DNA of 64,000 nucleotides from Adiantum capillus-veneris (Eukaryota > Streptophyta > Polypodiopsida > Polypodiales > Pteridaceae), in NCBI GenBank assembly GCA_014529385.2, contig CM043955.1, forward strand, positions 144,805,140 to 144,869,139, written 5' to 3'. Shown piece after piece: positions 30,445 through 41,573 of this stretch; positions within the stretch are counted from its first letter, which is position 1; each line of letters begins with the position of its first letter. The position numbers were made by a program, and so were the translations under genes. The notes beneath the pieces were generated by a model. That model was not told the DNA's origin. It searched no databases and was given only the letters and a program-made list of their open reading frames with translations.

Positions 30445-30840
30445 GTTTTCCTTGATTTTGGCGTTTTCGTCCTCTCCACTCTCAAATTCTGTCGTCCAAA
30501 CTTCTTTCAGAGTTTTCTTGAGCTCTCTGTACTTGTTTCTACGTTCTAACTTGGACTCCGTGTGTTCTCTGTTGCGCTTGTTTTTTTTGATTTTTCTGTT
30601 TCAGTTTTCGTTCCATTCCTTTGAACTTGATTTCTTGAGCCTCTTTTGTCTTTTCGTAAGCTCTTTTGATCATTGCCTCTCATTCTTCCAGAAATCTTGT
30701 CCTTAACACAATCTTCCGCCTTTACTAGCATTAGGAATTGATTTTTTCCTCTTATTCTAGGCATCGGATTGGTTCTAACCCCCTTTGTTTTTCTCTTTGC
30801 TCTATAGCGTTTCTGGCGTTGTTTAGTTTGGTTCGGAAAA
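30445..30840 (-). pseudogene. Gy2 linker between protease 1 and RT
   Basis: Basic, Lys/Arg-rich coding remnants in shifting frames (an open piece at 30546-30764), equivalent to the basic linker of Gy1 at 5043-5300. At least two frame changes separate the protease-1 ORF from pol, so either the linker is broken or pol is expressed by another route. Confidence 0.55.
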
Positions 30841-31959
30841 TCATAAAATCGGACATCCGTTATAGTTTCTTCGTTTCGCTTGAATTGTCCGTTGACTCGT
30901 TGTCTGCTTCATTTCCCCACTCAGGATGATCGGGAATGTCGTGAAACACCTCTCTTCATCTTCCTTTTCCAGTGTATCGTTCTTTTCAGTTTCTTTTTCG
31001 AGTACAGTTCTCAACATGAAGTACGGAACCACGTCGTACCCGTCCTTGTCGCAAAATTTCGTTGTGGGACCATCCGGAATTGCACAAACATCTAGGGTTG
31101 CTAGAATGTGTGTCCATTCTAATGGTTCAAGTGTGTCCTCTGGAAAGGGTTCTCCTATATAAGTTTCGTCTTCGATAGCCCTTTCTAAAACATATTCTTC
31201 TCGCCTCAGACTTCCACATTTCGAGGCTCCACACATCCATAACTCCTTGGGCTTACCTAACCAAGCTGGAAATTCGGATCCCGCCAAAGTAGCTGAATCA
31301 AACTCCTCTACCGGTGTTCGGTTCACATCTTTGTAGCTATGGTCTCTCAGGTTCACACGTGTAGTGGTTTCCATATTTCTCAGGTATATGTGATCGTAGC
31401 CCCAATCTTGGACCATTTTCAACTGTCTCATGAATGGTCTTCCCAATATGATATCATAGTTATTCTCCTTGCCAAAATCGACAATAGCAAAAGTATGTTC
31501 GTATTCAATGCCGCAAGAAGTCACTACGACTTTCTCTAATAACCCCATAGGTTTCTCCATGTGTCCATCTGCTAATTGGAGTTTCAACCTAGTCTTCCTT
31601 ATTGCTGGTTTCCCCCATTTTTTCCAGATTTCTTTTGTAGCAATGGCTACCCCAGCTCCGCTGTCTAGTATTGCCATCGTGTTCACTCCTTGGAATTCAA
31701 CTGGTAAGGTTGTATTCCCCTCTTCACCTTCGCAATACTCTCCGACCTTGTTTAAGGGTACAGGCTTAGCGTTCTTTTGTGGTTTACTCAGCTCTTGTAT
31801 ACCCTCTTGCAGTCTCGATGTTGGGTCTTTTATCCCAAATTTCTCCAAGCATTTTCCTACAGTGGTCCACATATGTGGTCTTAGCCTCAAAAGCTCAGCT
31901 AGAGTGATAGTGCATGTCACTGGTGTTGACAAGATCTCTATCAATCCTTGCGAGTCCAT
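30841..31959 (-). CDS. Gy2 protease 1
   Basis: 372 codons. Residues 60-200 form the retropepsin: ILDSGAG at 97-103 with an intact D-S-G, and ILGRPFM at 171-177. The C-terminal 170 residues are acidic spacer with an EYVLERA segment. The frame overlaps the end of gag by 19 bases in the -1 frame (31941-31959), an arrangement that would suit -1 frameshifting, although no perfect slippery heptamer is evident. Confidence 0.8.
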   Translation of the reverse strand: MDSQGLIEILSTPVTCTITLAELLRLRPHMWTTVGKCLEKFGIKDPTSRLQEGIQELSKPQKNAKPVPLNKVGEYCEGEEGNTTLPVEFQGVNTMAILDSGAGVAIATKEIWKKWGKPAIRKTRLKLQLADGHMEKPMGLLEKVVVTSCGIEYEHTFAIVDFGKENNYDIILGRPFMRQLKMVQDWGYDHIYLRNMETTTRVNLRDHSYKDVNRTPVEEFDSATLAGSEFPAWLGKPKELWMCGASKCGSLRREEYVLERAIEDETYIGEPFPEDTLEPLEWTHILATLDVCAIPDGPTTKFCDKDGYDVVPYFMLRTVLEKETEKNDTLEKEDEERCFTTFPIILSGEMKQTTSQRTIQAKRRNYNGCPIL

Positions 31960-34043
31960 GACTTTTTCTGATGAGATTCTTCGTGAGGAAGTGCTCTAGT
32001 CTCGGATTTTGCTTCATACTCTCCTAAGTATGAAGGTAAGGTATTCAGTGAGTGAGGTTTGCTCTCCATTGTTCTAACAGAGCCCCCATCTCCCCAGTAA
32101 GATTGCAGATCCAAGTCCACTTGAGATCCTGCCTCAAATTCCACTATGGGAGGATTCCTGATGTCCTTTTCCCAATTTGTCTGATTAGCTTGGCAACTTA
32201 GCTCGTTTGCAAAGTTTGCCTCTCTCACTTGTTTCCAAAATTCATTGTAATCCTCATCTCTTCCGTAAGACCTCTGTATGACTGGATGAAAACTCTCTAT
32301 CTCCTGATCGGTTGTGTTCAATACTATGCGGTCATCCTTGTGTGTATTTTCAGGCTTTTGTGCACTGGGAGTCTTTTCAGCTACCCGTGAAACGATAGTC
32401 TCTTGCTGAATTGGGTTTTCCGTTCCACAATTCATTGTTTCTTTTGGTGGTTCTAATAAGGCTTGTGCAGTCTCGATCATTCTCTGGCACATTTCAAGTC
32501 TCTGCTTTTCCAATTCCGCGTTTGGGTATGTCATCCACCTCTGTTCTTGTGTTTGGTTGTTCTTTAACCTAGCTTCGTAAGCTCTCATCAGTGCGTCCAA
32601 TGGTTCGTGTACTTTGTCGACTACCACTGATCCCCCTGAGCTTAAGCTCATTGTTTCTTTGATACTCTTTTGTTTCGTTCTTTCAGGGTTCATCTCTCGT
32701 TTCCCGTTTTGACTCTCAAGTTTTTCTAATCTATCTTTAGTTCGCTTTAGTTCCTCAGCTAGAATAGCGTCTTCACGTTCTTTTCTCAACTTCATGCGTG
32801 CTTTTCTAGCTTTCCATGTGTTTCTCTGACTCCGCGGTCCTTGACTAACCACTTCAATCACTAACTTTCCATTCTCAAGTTCTCTAGTGGTTTTCTTAGC
32901 TTGAGCTCTAGTAACAACTTGCGTTGGTATCAGAGTTTCATTTTCAGACCCACTGCTGGTAGGAATAGTTTTTAGCATATTCAATGTCGTCTTTTTCACT
33001 TTATTTGGATTCTTTGAACAATCCTCAATGAAGTGAGTAACCCCACACTCAGTGCAATAAGCGTTAATTCTAATGATTTCCGTATGTGGACAAACATTCA
33101 TCAGATGGTCACCTCCACACTTGTAACAGGGTCCTAGTGCTGGTCTTGGTCCCATTTGATTCGTCCTTTGTGGATAGGATGGTCTTTGTCCTGTTAACCC
33201 TCCATGAGCTATGAACATCAATGTTCTTGCGTCCAAATTGTATCTCTCTTCATCAGAAGCACTTGTAACTGTTGGTATTCCAACATTCCCAATCATGCCC
33301 CATGGTTCTGGTTGTTTGGGTTCTTCTGGTGGGTAATACACAGTTGGAGACATGTGTGCACCAGATTCTTCATAATAGGCTTGAACAGGCACTAAGGCTT
33401 GTTCTTCCTGATTCTCTAAGGTTGGTGCATATCTAATGCCTACTGGTCTTGCTCCTGGTAAAGGTGGTTGTTGTCCCAATACCGGTTGCGGTCTTTCTAT
33501 CCCCATAGGTCCTGGTACATTTCCCGTTGGGTATCGAGGTACTGGATGTACTTGAGGTGGTGCTAATTGAGCAGGAGGTGCATACTGACGCTCCCTTACA
33601 TACCCTTTGTTGTAATAGCACTCCTCTGTTGGATGGTTTGTCCATTTTTGTTCAATAGCACACCATTTCAGTGTTTTTGGCAATGGTTTTTGGTATGGTG
33701 CCATCCTTTTTAGAGCATCTTCTATCATTTGCTCTACATTTGGCATGGTTGTTGTTTGAACATTCTTTTTAGTGGTAGTCTCGCTCGCTACGGAGGAGGA
33801 GCTACTGGATGCAAAATCTGTATCCGCTGACACCTCTCCATAAACCGTACAGTTATCCACTAAGTACAATGCCTCTCTCGTTACTTGCTCGAAACTTGTA
33901 CAAGCTTTCAAGTGCAAGTCCTTCTTGAGAGTGTCGTTTCTCAGTCCCTCAATAAAGAGAACAGATAGTCTGTCATCTTGTGGTCGTTCACGTACTGGAC
34001 ATCTCTCAATGTATTGTTTGAAGCGAAGTGAAGCTTCCTTCAC
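31941..34043 (-). CDS. gag: Gy2 gag, capsid end, nucleocapsid and C-terminal domain
   Basis: 700-codon open frame without its own ATG at the start; it begins inside the capsid (KEASLRFKQYIERCP, then DRLSVLFIEGL). Two zinc knuckles near residues 305-345, both CX2CX3HX4C, then a long Lys/Arg/Glu-rich coiled region (about 400-460). The capsid N-terminal half is in another frame (34040-34378), so a frameshift disrupts gag here. Confidence 0.75.
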   Translation of the reverse strand: MKEASLRFKQYIERCPVRERPQDDRLSVLFIEGLRNDTLKKDLHLKACTSFEQVTREALYLVDNCTVYGEVSADTDFASSSSSSVASETTTKKNVQTTTMPNVEQMIEDALKRMAPYQKPLPKTLKWCAIEQKWTNHPTEECYYNKGYVRERQYAPPAQLAPPQVHPVPRYPTGNVPGPMGIERPQPVLGQQPPLPGARPVGIRYAPTLENQEEQALVPVQAYYEESGAHMSPTVYYPPEEPKQPEPWGMIGNVGIPTVTSASDEERYNLDARTLMFIAHGGLTGQRPSYPQRTNQMGPRPALGPCYKCGGDHLMNVCPHTEIIRINAYCTECGVTHFIEDCSKNPNKVKKTTLNMLKTIPTSSGSENETLIPTQVVTRAQAKKTTRELENGKLVIEVVSQGPRSQRNTWKARKARMKLRKEREDAILAEELKRTKDRLEKLESQNGKREMNPERTKQKSIKETMSLSSGGSVVVDKVHEPLDALMRAYEARLKNNQTQEQRWMTYPNAELEKQRLEMCQRMIETAQALLEPPKETMNCGTENPIQQETIVSRVAEKTPSAQKPENTHKDDRIVLNTTDQEIESFHPVIQRSYGRDEDYNEFWKQVREANFANELSCQANQTNWEKDIRNPPIVEFEAGSQVDLDLQSYWGDGGSVRTMESKPHSLNTLPSYLGEYEAKSETRALPHEESHQKKSWTRKD

Positions 34044-34378
34044 TTTTTCGTGTTCTCTCTGTTTAAAAGCATATATTTGTGAGACCGTATTGTGCTTAAT
34101 CCTCGTTTTGAGAATTCCTCAGCAAACTCTCTTAGCAAATGGTCAATGTCATGGAATCCCCCTATGTTCAGTGGTTGAAACCATGTCAATGCCGTACCTT
34201 CTAGAGTAAGACCAAATCCCTCGTATTGTGTATGGAAATCTGTTATCTGCTCAGCTCTTAAGACTTGCTTAAAGAGTGACACATGTGCATACGGATCTCC
34301 TGAACCACCATACTTCTTTGGCATACACTTCGCTACTTGAGATGGTCTCATACGTCTATGGTCTGCTACCAATCTCAT
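34040..34378 (-). pseudogene. gag: Gy2 gag capsid N-terminal half
   Basis: 112 codons with a typical Ty3 capsid: GGSGDPYAHVSLFKQVL, GLTLEGTALTWFQPL and FAEEFSKRG motifs. Frame is shifted against both neighbours. Confidence 0.75.
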
Positions 34379-34428
34379 TGCTCCTGTGTCCCGGCTAAAG
34401 CTTTCTCTAGCATCATGGACTTCATGGG

Positions 34429-35517
34429 TTACCCTTGTCGGTTCCCCTGCCCTGAATCTACTACTAGGAGGTAAATGTGATGGTTCCGCTTCGAACCTTG
34501 GACTGGAGTGGTATACGTGGGGATTGGAACTGCACTACCTCGATTCGTATCCATTGACTCTCTGGAATGTAATGATCCCATTGGTCCGGGCTTCGAGTAC
34601 TGAGGTTGACTGAAAGAGTCAGCAGCCTGAGTTCTTTGTCCTCCTGTCGTCATTGGGTTTTGCACTCCATTTGTTGGTGCTGGTCTTTGTGAGCTAGAAG
34701 TAACATAATACTGATGTAGTGGTCCCCCAAAGTATGTATATCCTTCTAATTCTTTCTTGCCCATTGTTGAGTATTGCCTCCCATACTTGTCGTAAGCAGC
34801 AATTTTCACTTCCGATCCCTCTGTGTAGGTAAAGACATAAAGTCTTTTTTGGTCTGTCAACTCTCCGGTGTAGGGTTCTTCACATCTATAATAGAGATCT
34901 TGCTCCCCATTATTATATTTGTATAGCCCCACATAGATGTTATCAGTGTTGATCCTTGTAGTTTCATTCTCTCTTCTTAACCTCGCATCAGGGAAGTTCA
35001 TTATTGGTGCTTTCTCCTCAAGTTCTTCATCTACTTTGGCTTTGGTGCCCATCAATCCCCACTTTTCCACAATGTTAGGGTTTAGGACTACCAAGTACAT
35101 GGTACCCTCGTCATCTAGATATCTATCTCCGCTTTAGCTCACAGGCACTAAGTCCTTGAACTCATTAGGTCTCTCCTCTATCTTTACACAATAGCGGTCC
35201 ATTCCATCTTTGTAGATCTTGGAACCTTGCTCATTGTCGTACTGGTATTTTATGAACAATAGCTTCATTGTGGCGGAAGGGTTTGATGATCCTGCTACCA
35301 TATTTTCTCTGTTGTTCAGGTTCAAGTGTTCCAAGTGTTCGGTGAAAATCTCGTAAGATCTCTCCGAAGAAGTATCAGAAACTCTTCCTTCAAAGATCGG
35401 CTCTAATGGTTGCACCCAACTTTGGTTTACACTTCCCTCGGTTGATATGACACTTGCTTGTTCCCCTTGTTTTGGTTGGTTATTCTGGAGATTCCTACCC
35501 GATCTCAAATTCATCAA
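34429..35517 (-). pseudogene. gag: Gy2 gag N-terminal domain, one in-frame stop
   Basis: Starts with MNLRSGR at 35517, an LRSG start also familiar from other plant Ty3 gag proteins. Two same-frame pieces (35134-35517 and 34429-35100) are separated by a TAA at 35134-35136. Matrix-like by position; no enzymatic motif. A frameshift follows near 34430-34500. Confidence 0.7.
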
Positions 35518-36920
35518 TTCCCCTAAAGGACTTTAACTTTTCCGTCTCGGCAATTTGTTTTCCCCAAGTTTTTGTGGTCAGAATTGATCCAAACTGATTG
35601 ATACTTGGTCAATTGTTTAATCTTGTCAGTTGGACAACTTCTGTTTCATCAAGTGAGAATTTTGTTGCAGTTATGCTGAAAAAGACATTATATGCGTATG
35701 ATGTCTTTTTTCACAGATTTGGACTATTTTGGTTATGCTCACTCTCAGTAGCCCCCTTATGCTCTATCCACTCACAAAATTCAGTTTGAACTCTGTTTAA
35801 GCAAGTTATGGCTAATTTAGGCTTTTCTTGGTAATTTTCCGCTTTTGACTTGTTTTGGGTCAATTGTGATCCAAATGGGATGAAACTTGAAATATAACCT
35901 CTAGACAGCTATTACAATGGATCTGTGTTGGAAAAGTATCAAAATATGTCCAAAATTAGGTAAAAGACATCATACGCGTATGATGTCTTTTTCATCAATT
36001 TGGGTCAAGACTTGATATTTATGCTTTCTACAGTGTTCGTAACAATCTTGTCAGGTCAGATATAAAAAATAAGCAGTGGATGTGCTAAAAGACATTATAC
36101 GCGTATGATGTCTTTTGTCCCAGATTTTGACTCTTCTTGGTTTTAAGCCTTCTCCAATGTTTATAATTGAGTTTCAAGTGTTTTTGTCAAGTTTGAATGT
36201 AAAAACAAGATCTGAATCCAAAATTTCCTATTCTTTGCGTTTCTTGGACTCCGACTTGTCTTTTTGGGTTTCTTTGAGTGTTAATGCTCTTGTTTTAAGT
36301 TGAAATTAGGGTATAACTCCCCTTTTGAACACTCTGGTAAAGTCAAAAATTTTGTTTTGGTCTCTGTTTGGTCATTTAGACTTCATACGCGTATGATGTC
36401 TAAAGTTGCAGATTTCCAGTTTTTTGGCACAGAATCCTTCCTAAAGCTTTCTCAAGTGCTCAGCAACTCCCAGATAAAAAGAAAATTTCTCTGACTTTTA
36501 TTTATTGCAAGTTTCACTACTAACTCGACGGTTTAGTGATCTAACATGCAATCAACCATATCAAGCAAATACTCCAATGATTACTAGCTCTTGATCAGGA
36601 TCAAATGAAGTCCTACCTAAGCTATTCCTAATCATAAAATGGGTTTGGTAATTGTGATTTTAAAGAGATCCACTGTCACTCATGGACTAGCAAATTCTTC
36701 TTCTATCAACAACTACTCAACACCAACAAAACAACAAACAAATCTAAGCTAAACTAAAAATACTATTAACACGGAAGACCCAGGAATACCCCACTTCCTA
36801 GTATCTCTCGAGATCTTCGGAGTCCACCACTCCTAGATCTTTTCTAACTAAAGTATACAAAGTAGTTTATACGACTCACCTCGTAGGATTAGTCTAAGGT
36901 CACCTACTTAGGGCTCTCGT
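35518..36920 (-). other. Gy2 leader
   Basis: 1.4-kb untranslated leader between primer site and gag. 35530-36420 resembles the repeat-rich non-coding stretch at 23200-24350, including palindromes and the GATCCAAATGGGAT stretch near 35868. 36490-36920 has no feature I can name. Confidence 0.65.
35683..36401. repeat. 24-bp palindromes, block 1 (four copies)
   Basis: Copies at 35683-35706, 35965-35988, 36090-36113 and 36378-36401. The second is a perfect palindrome; the others have one or a few mismatched arm positions. All lie within 900 bases upstream of gag. Confidence 0.95.
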
Positions 36921-36936
36921 CCCCGGCAACGGCGCC
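36921..36936 (-). other. primer binding site of Gy2, tRNA-Asp type
   Basis: GGCGCCGTTGCCGGGG on the - strand, three bases from the LTR end; the standard tRNA-Asp primer site of plant Ty3 elements. Confidence 0.9.
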
Positions 36937-37563
36937 AAATGTTAAGGCGGTTACGCCGCTAGCGGAAGCTAAATAGCGAGTACTCAACCAACAACAGAAT
37001 TTGTCAGACGAGGACGGAGCTTGACCCGCAGGCGCATGGAAACAACTAGGTGGGTGTCAAATCACCTACTCGACCTTCTAATGACAATCACTACTAAGGA
37101 AATCAAATATAAGTTCTAAAATACGCAAGTGACTGAAATCCGTACTACAAACGAATGCTATACGAAACAGGATCTCGAATCATTGAATCGATCTCAAACT
37201 CAAGGGGAAGTCTATACACTAGGTAAGAACAACACCCTAAAGACTTGAACTGCAAAATCAACCTATAATCACTCCGTGCGGTAAACGCGTATGAAGACAG
37301 GCCGAAAAATACAGGTGACCGAAACTTGACCCCGATGGTACTAATGCGTAGCTCTACTCGTTGTGGTTCTATAGATATGCTGCACGCTCCATTCCGACAC
37401 ACGAGTTGGAAGAAAACTCACACCAAAGCTCGTAGGAACTTACCACACATAGAAACCGATAGCGCGCACTCTTGGTATCTGTGCGTAGCTCTCGCCGTTG
37501 CTAACACAATGGCGGTGTCGCTTCTCCAATGGCGGCTCCGTAGCTCGCGTAGCAAGTAGATAA

Positions 37564-37684
<121 letters not shown>

Positions 37685-37754
37685 ACACAGTCACGGCGTC
37701 CAAAAACTTACTTTGATTAAATAAAACTCTACCTTTAGGTTACAAAACTTTGGC

Positions 37755-37761
37755 TTATATA
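37755..37761 (-). promoter_or_regulatory. TATA box of Gy2 5' LTR
   Basis: Same GGTATATAAGCC context as in the other LTR; the copy expected to drive genomic RNA. Confidence 0.6.
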
Positions 37762-37972
37762 CCTCAGCCTTGGAGGTGAGAACATCTCTAACTAATTACA
37801 TCAGCAAGTGAAATTACTTCGGAATTACAAGCTGGAAACTCAATTGAGTCCCGTTACTTAATGAATGGCTCCAATCAAAATCAATGTCGGAAAGACATTT
37901 ATTACAATCAATGGTTACAAAAAATGATGAGTGTGAGCAAAAATGTGGGTGTGATCCTCTGCTGGCTCAACA

Positions 37973-38352
37973 CCCAAGTTGTTCCTCTAGCTCCCCATGT
38001 ATCTATAGTTGCCGCTAGGTGCACCCAATCGACATTGTCTGACTCAGCCATTCCGGGTAGGATATCCATATAAGGAGAGTTCTCCCCAATATCCGTGTCT
38101 TCGTTACATGTGTAACAATACTTTAATGGAGCTGAGTGAATTGTTGTGTCTAATCGATTATCAATGATGAATTTATTTCCTAGGGGATGCGTTCGACCAC
38201 TTAAAAGATCAACTCGAATGACAGAGTCTTGGAACTGTAAGTAGACGTGGTTTTTGGACCAGTCATGCACCATTTTTGCTTCCCTCATGAATGGACGCCC
38301 TAAGATCATCTCAAATGACATAGGATGCTTGGAAAAATTCATAACAATGAAA
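37973..38352 (-). pseudogene. Gy1-m1 protease-1 end and linker start
   Basis: The - strand frame holds the ILGRPFMREAKMVHDW end of protease 1 and the linker with SAPLKYCYTC, matching 5700-6065 of Gy1-m2. It is the upstream half of the Gy1 element that Gy2 interrupted. It ends at about 38352 against the remains of the Co1 LTR. Confidence 0.85.
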
Positions 38353-38396
38353 GTCTGCCTTACTTCTCGAGTAGCACTTCCGCTCGTACTCCTTCA
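38353..38396 (+). repeat. Co1 5' LTR tail
   Basis: 38374-38396 equals the last 23 bases of the Co1 3' LTR (42812-42834). 38353-38373 is a short stretch that may be LTR with an internal deletion. Followed by the primer site. Confidence 0.75.
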
Positions 38397-38398
38397 AC

Positions 38399-38410
38399 TA
38401 GTATCAGAGC
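38399..38410 (+). other. primer binding site of Co1, tRNA-iMet type
   Basis: TAGTATCAGAGC, one base off the TGGTATCAGAGC site complementary to initiator tRNA-Met, three bases after the LTR end. Confidence 0.75.
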
Positions 38411-39122
38411 TCAGATCGAGGCTTGGGGCAGCATTGCAGGAAGCAAGAGTCACCTGCTCAGATTGGAGTGAGATTTGACAGGCGAAGACACGGCCCCAAA
38501 TCCTGTGGGTAAGTCCGAAGGGCTTGTTGTTCTCAGAATTTCATTCTGAGGTCATCTTGGCCACCGTGCGGCTTCGACAAAGTTCTGCGCAAGCCATTTT
38601 CGACTACGTGGTCTTGGTGGGTGCAGATTCGACTCTGCAAATTTGGGGTTTCGGCCTACGACTGCAAGTGCTGACGATATCTACACTTCCAGAGTGCTGA
38701 TTTGTGGCTATCTACACAACAAAGGATGGCTCACAGTTCTTGGAGGCATGTCACATACGATACGGACGCACATGTATTGACTGTGAGTTAGACAGTTGGG
38801 ATTGCATCTTTGCTTTACTGCCATTGAGGCATTGTCGCATTCTATGCTTACAGGACAGTGACAGGACAGTGAGAGACAGTACAGGTGCAGGACAGGTTTA
38901 CCCACAGCTTACACTGTTAGAGAGACAGTGGTTTTTTGAGCTGTTTTTGGTCTGTTTTTGAGTACACCATAGCCATTTTACAAAGGAGACTCTGCCGAAA
39001 TTTATGCAGAATCTGAAGCTTTCTTGGTTCATTTGACAGGTTGATATTGGTTCAGATGTCATTTTACAGGGGAAACTCTGCCAAATTTTTCCCAGGAAAA
39101 TAAACTACTGTGAATCGTAGTT
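38411..39122 (+). other. Co1 leader
   Basis: About 710 bases with no ORF of note; a small GGACAGTGA repeat cluster at 38850-38895. The gag ATG follows at 39123. Confidence 0.6.
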
Positions 39123-40070
39123 ATGGCTGGATCACAGGACACTGCTCTTTACAATATCAAGAAGTTGGATGGAACCAATTTCCCATTGTGGAAGAAGCAG
39201 ATTTGGCACATGTTGGTACAAAAGAAGCAGATAAAACCTATAAAGCTCAAGGGGATAAAACCAGAAGATATGGACGAAGATGAATGGAGCGAAATGGATG
39301 AATTGGCACTTTCTACCATTATGTTGACTTTGGCAGAAAGCATTTACTTCAATGTAGCAGACGAGATGTTGGCTTATCAAGCATGGACAAAGCTGAGTGA
39401 TCTTTATGAGAAGCAGAGTGCAGCTTCACAGGTATACTGGCTTAAGAAGCTTGTTGACTTGAAGATGAAAGAAGGGACCCCTATGTCCAATCAACTGAAT
39501 GAATTCAACACCATCTACAATCAGTTGTCAGCTCAAGGTGTCAAGTTTGATGACCCTGTTAGAGCTATGTTCCTGTTGATCACATTGCCAGAAAGTTGGG
39601 ACACTTTTCGCACAGCTTTGAGTAATTTTGCACCTCCAGATGGTTTGACCATAGCAGGTGTAGAAGGCAATCTACTTACTGAAGAAACCAACAGAAAGAC
39701 AATGGACAAAGGCAAAGGAACAGCCTTAGTTGTCAAGGGAAGGACCAAACAAAAGGACAAAGGTGGAAAGAGGAATCAGTCTCGTAGCAAGTCCCGCTGT
39801 GCTAAAGGCAAGAGTGACATAGAATGCTACCATTGTGGCAAGAAGGGTCACATGAAAAGAGACTGCAGAGAATGGAAAGCAGAAAAAGGCAAAGAGAAAG
39901 CTGAAGACCATGGTGAGAAGAACAAGTCCTCACTGAAGATTCAAGAAATAAATGTGACAAACAATGTTGCTGAGGATGACAGTCTAGTGTCAAGAGACAT
40001 CTACTTCTTGAAGAATACAATGGACTCAGCTCTTCTTACAGCATCTGATGGAAATGCACTGAGTGACTAG
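39123..40070 (+). pseudogene. gag: Co1 gag
   Basis: 315 codons. UBN2-type copia gag: a LDGTNFPLWK start, an AWTKLSDLYEKQ helix, a LPESWDTFRTAL segment and one canonical CX2CX4HX4C knuckle (39827-39868). Resembles TNT1-94-like elements. Runs in frame into protease but is cut by a TAG at 40068-40070, where copia elements usually have a Trp before IIDSG. Confidence 0.9.
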
Positions 40071-40985
40071 ATTATAGACTCAGGGGTATCACTTCATGTG
40101 TCTCCAAACAAGGAGTGGTTTACCTCTTATGTGACCACTAAAGATCATGTTCGGCTAGGCAATGGGCAGACATGTGAGATCTTAGGTGTTGGAGATGTTC
40201 AATTGAAGTTTCAGAATGGCTCTTCTTTCACACTGAAGAATGTGAGACATGTTCCCGCAATTACAAAGAGCTTGATCAGCAGAGGTTTACTTGATGATGC
40301 TGGCTACGTCACCACTTTTGGAAAGAACATGTGGAAGATTGCCAAGGGTTCTATGACAGTAGCACATGGAGTAAATTTTGGAGGACTTTACATTATTTAT
40401 GTATCAAATGTCTCTAAAAATGTAATCAATGTAACCGAGCAGCCGAACGTTTCTTTGTGGCATAGCCGGTTAGGACATATGTCCAAGAAGGGAATGGAAA
40501 TCTTGTCTCGTTCTGGTTATTTGCCTGGCTTGTCATTTAATGATTTTGAATTTTGTGAACATTGTCTGTATGGTAAGCAAACACAGCAGCCACATAAGCA
40601 TAGAAGCAGTAGAAGAGATACACAGTTGGCACTTGTTCATAGTGATTTGTGTGGACCTATGCCTAACCTATCTCCAGGGGGAGCTTCTTACTTTATGACA
40701 TTTATAGATGATTACTCGAGGAAAGTATGGGTTTACTTTCTCAAGCATAAGGATGAAGCGTTTAGTGTTTTCAAAACGTTTGTGACACTTGTGGAGAATC
40801 AGAGTGGCAAGAAGCTTAAATGCTTACGCACTGACAATGGTGGAGAGTATGTTTCAAAGGCCTTTCAGGAATTTTGTGAGTCAAAAGGTATAAAACATGA
40901 ACTTACTGCTCCTTACAATCCTCCTCAAAATGGTGTTGCTGAGAGGATGAATAGGACTATACAAGACAAGGTCAGAAGTATGTAG
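40071..40985 (+). pseudogene. pol: Co1 protease and integrase
   Basis: Starts with the IIDSGVSLHV protease site right after the TAG. In the piece from 40098: integrase zinc finger H122, H127, C153, C156; catalytic D183, D246, E282 (spacing 62 and 35). Then the frame meets a TAG (40983-40985). The integrase C-terminus and the stretch leading to RT are deleted: RT begins seven bases further on in the same frame. Confidence 0.9.
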
Positions 40986-40991
40986 TCAAAG

Positions 40992-41573
40992 ATGACAGCT
41001 CTGCATAAAAACCAGACATGGAAGCTAGTTAAATTACCACATGGCAAAAAGGCTCTACCTTGTAAATGGGTTTATAGGTATAAGATCACTGCTCATGATA
41101 GTCAGCCAAAGTACAAAGCAAGGCTTGTTGCCAAGGGCTTTAAGCAAGAACAAGGCATTGACTTTGATGAAGTCTTCTCTCTGGTGGTCAAGATGACTAC
41201 ATTGAGATGCTTTCTTGCATTGGTTGCCATATTAGATTTGGTGTTGCACCAAATGGATGTCAAGACAGAGTTCTTGCATGGTGATTTAGATGTGGAAATT
41301 TACATGCAGCAGCCTGAAGGGTTTGTTGAGAAAGGCAAGGAAGATTTGGTATGCCAGTTGTTAAAGAGTCTTTATGGCTTAAAACAATCACCGAGGGCAT
41401 GGTACCATAAGTTCCACAAGTTTATGCTTTCTCAAGGCTACAAACGTAGTGAGTTCGATCAGTGTCTATATACAAAGAAGGCTAAGGATGGCAGTTGGCT
41501 GATCCTTATTTTGTATGTGGATGACATGTTGATTGCTGGCAAGCACTTGGAAGAAATTTCAGCTTTGAAGTGA
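40992..41573 (+). pseudogene. pol: Co1 reverse transcriptase, N-terminal and core
   Basis: Begins with the NQTWKLVKLP and KWVYRYK motifs of copia RT. Contains KARLVAKGF, QMDVKTEFLHG, LYGLKQSPRAWY and an intact YVDD (41514-41525). A frameshift at about 41570 separates it from the rest of RT. Confidence 0.9.
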
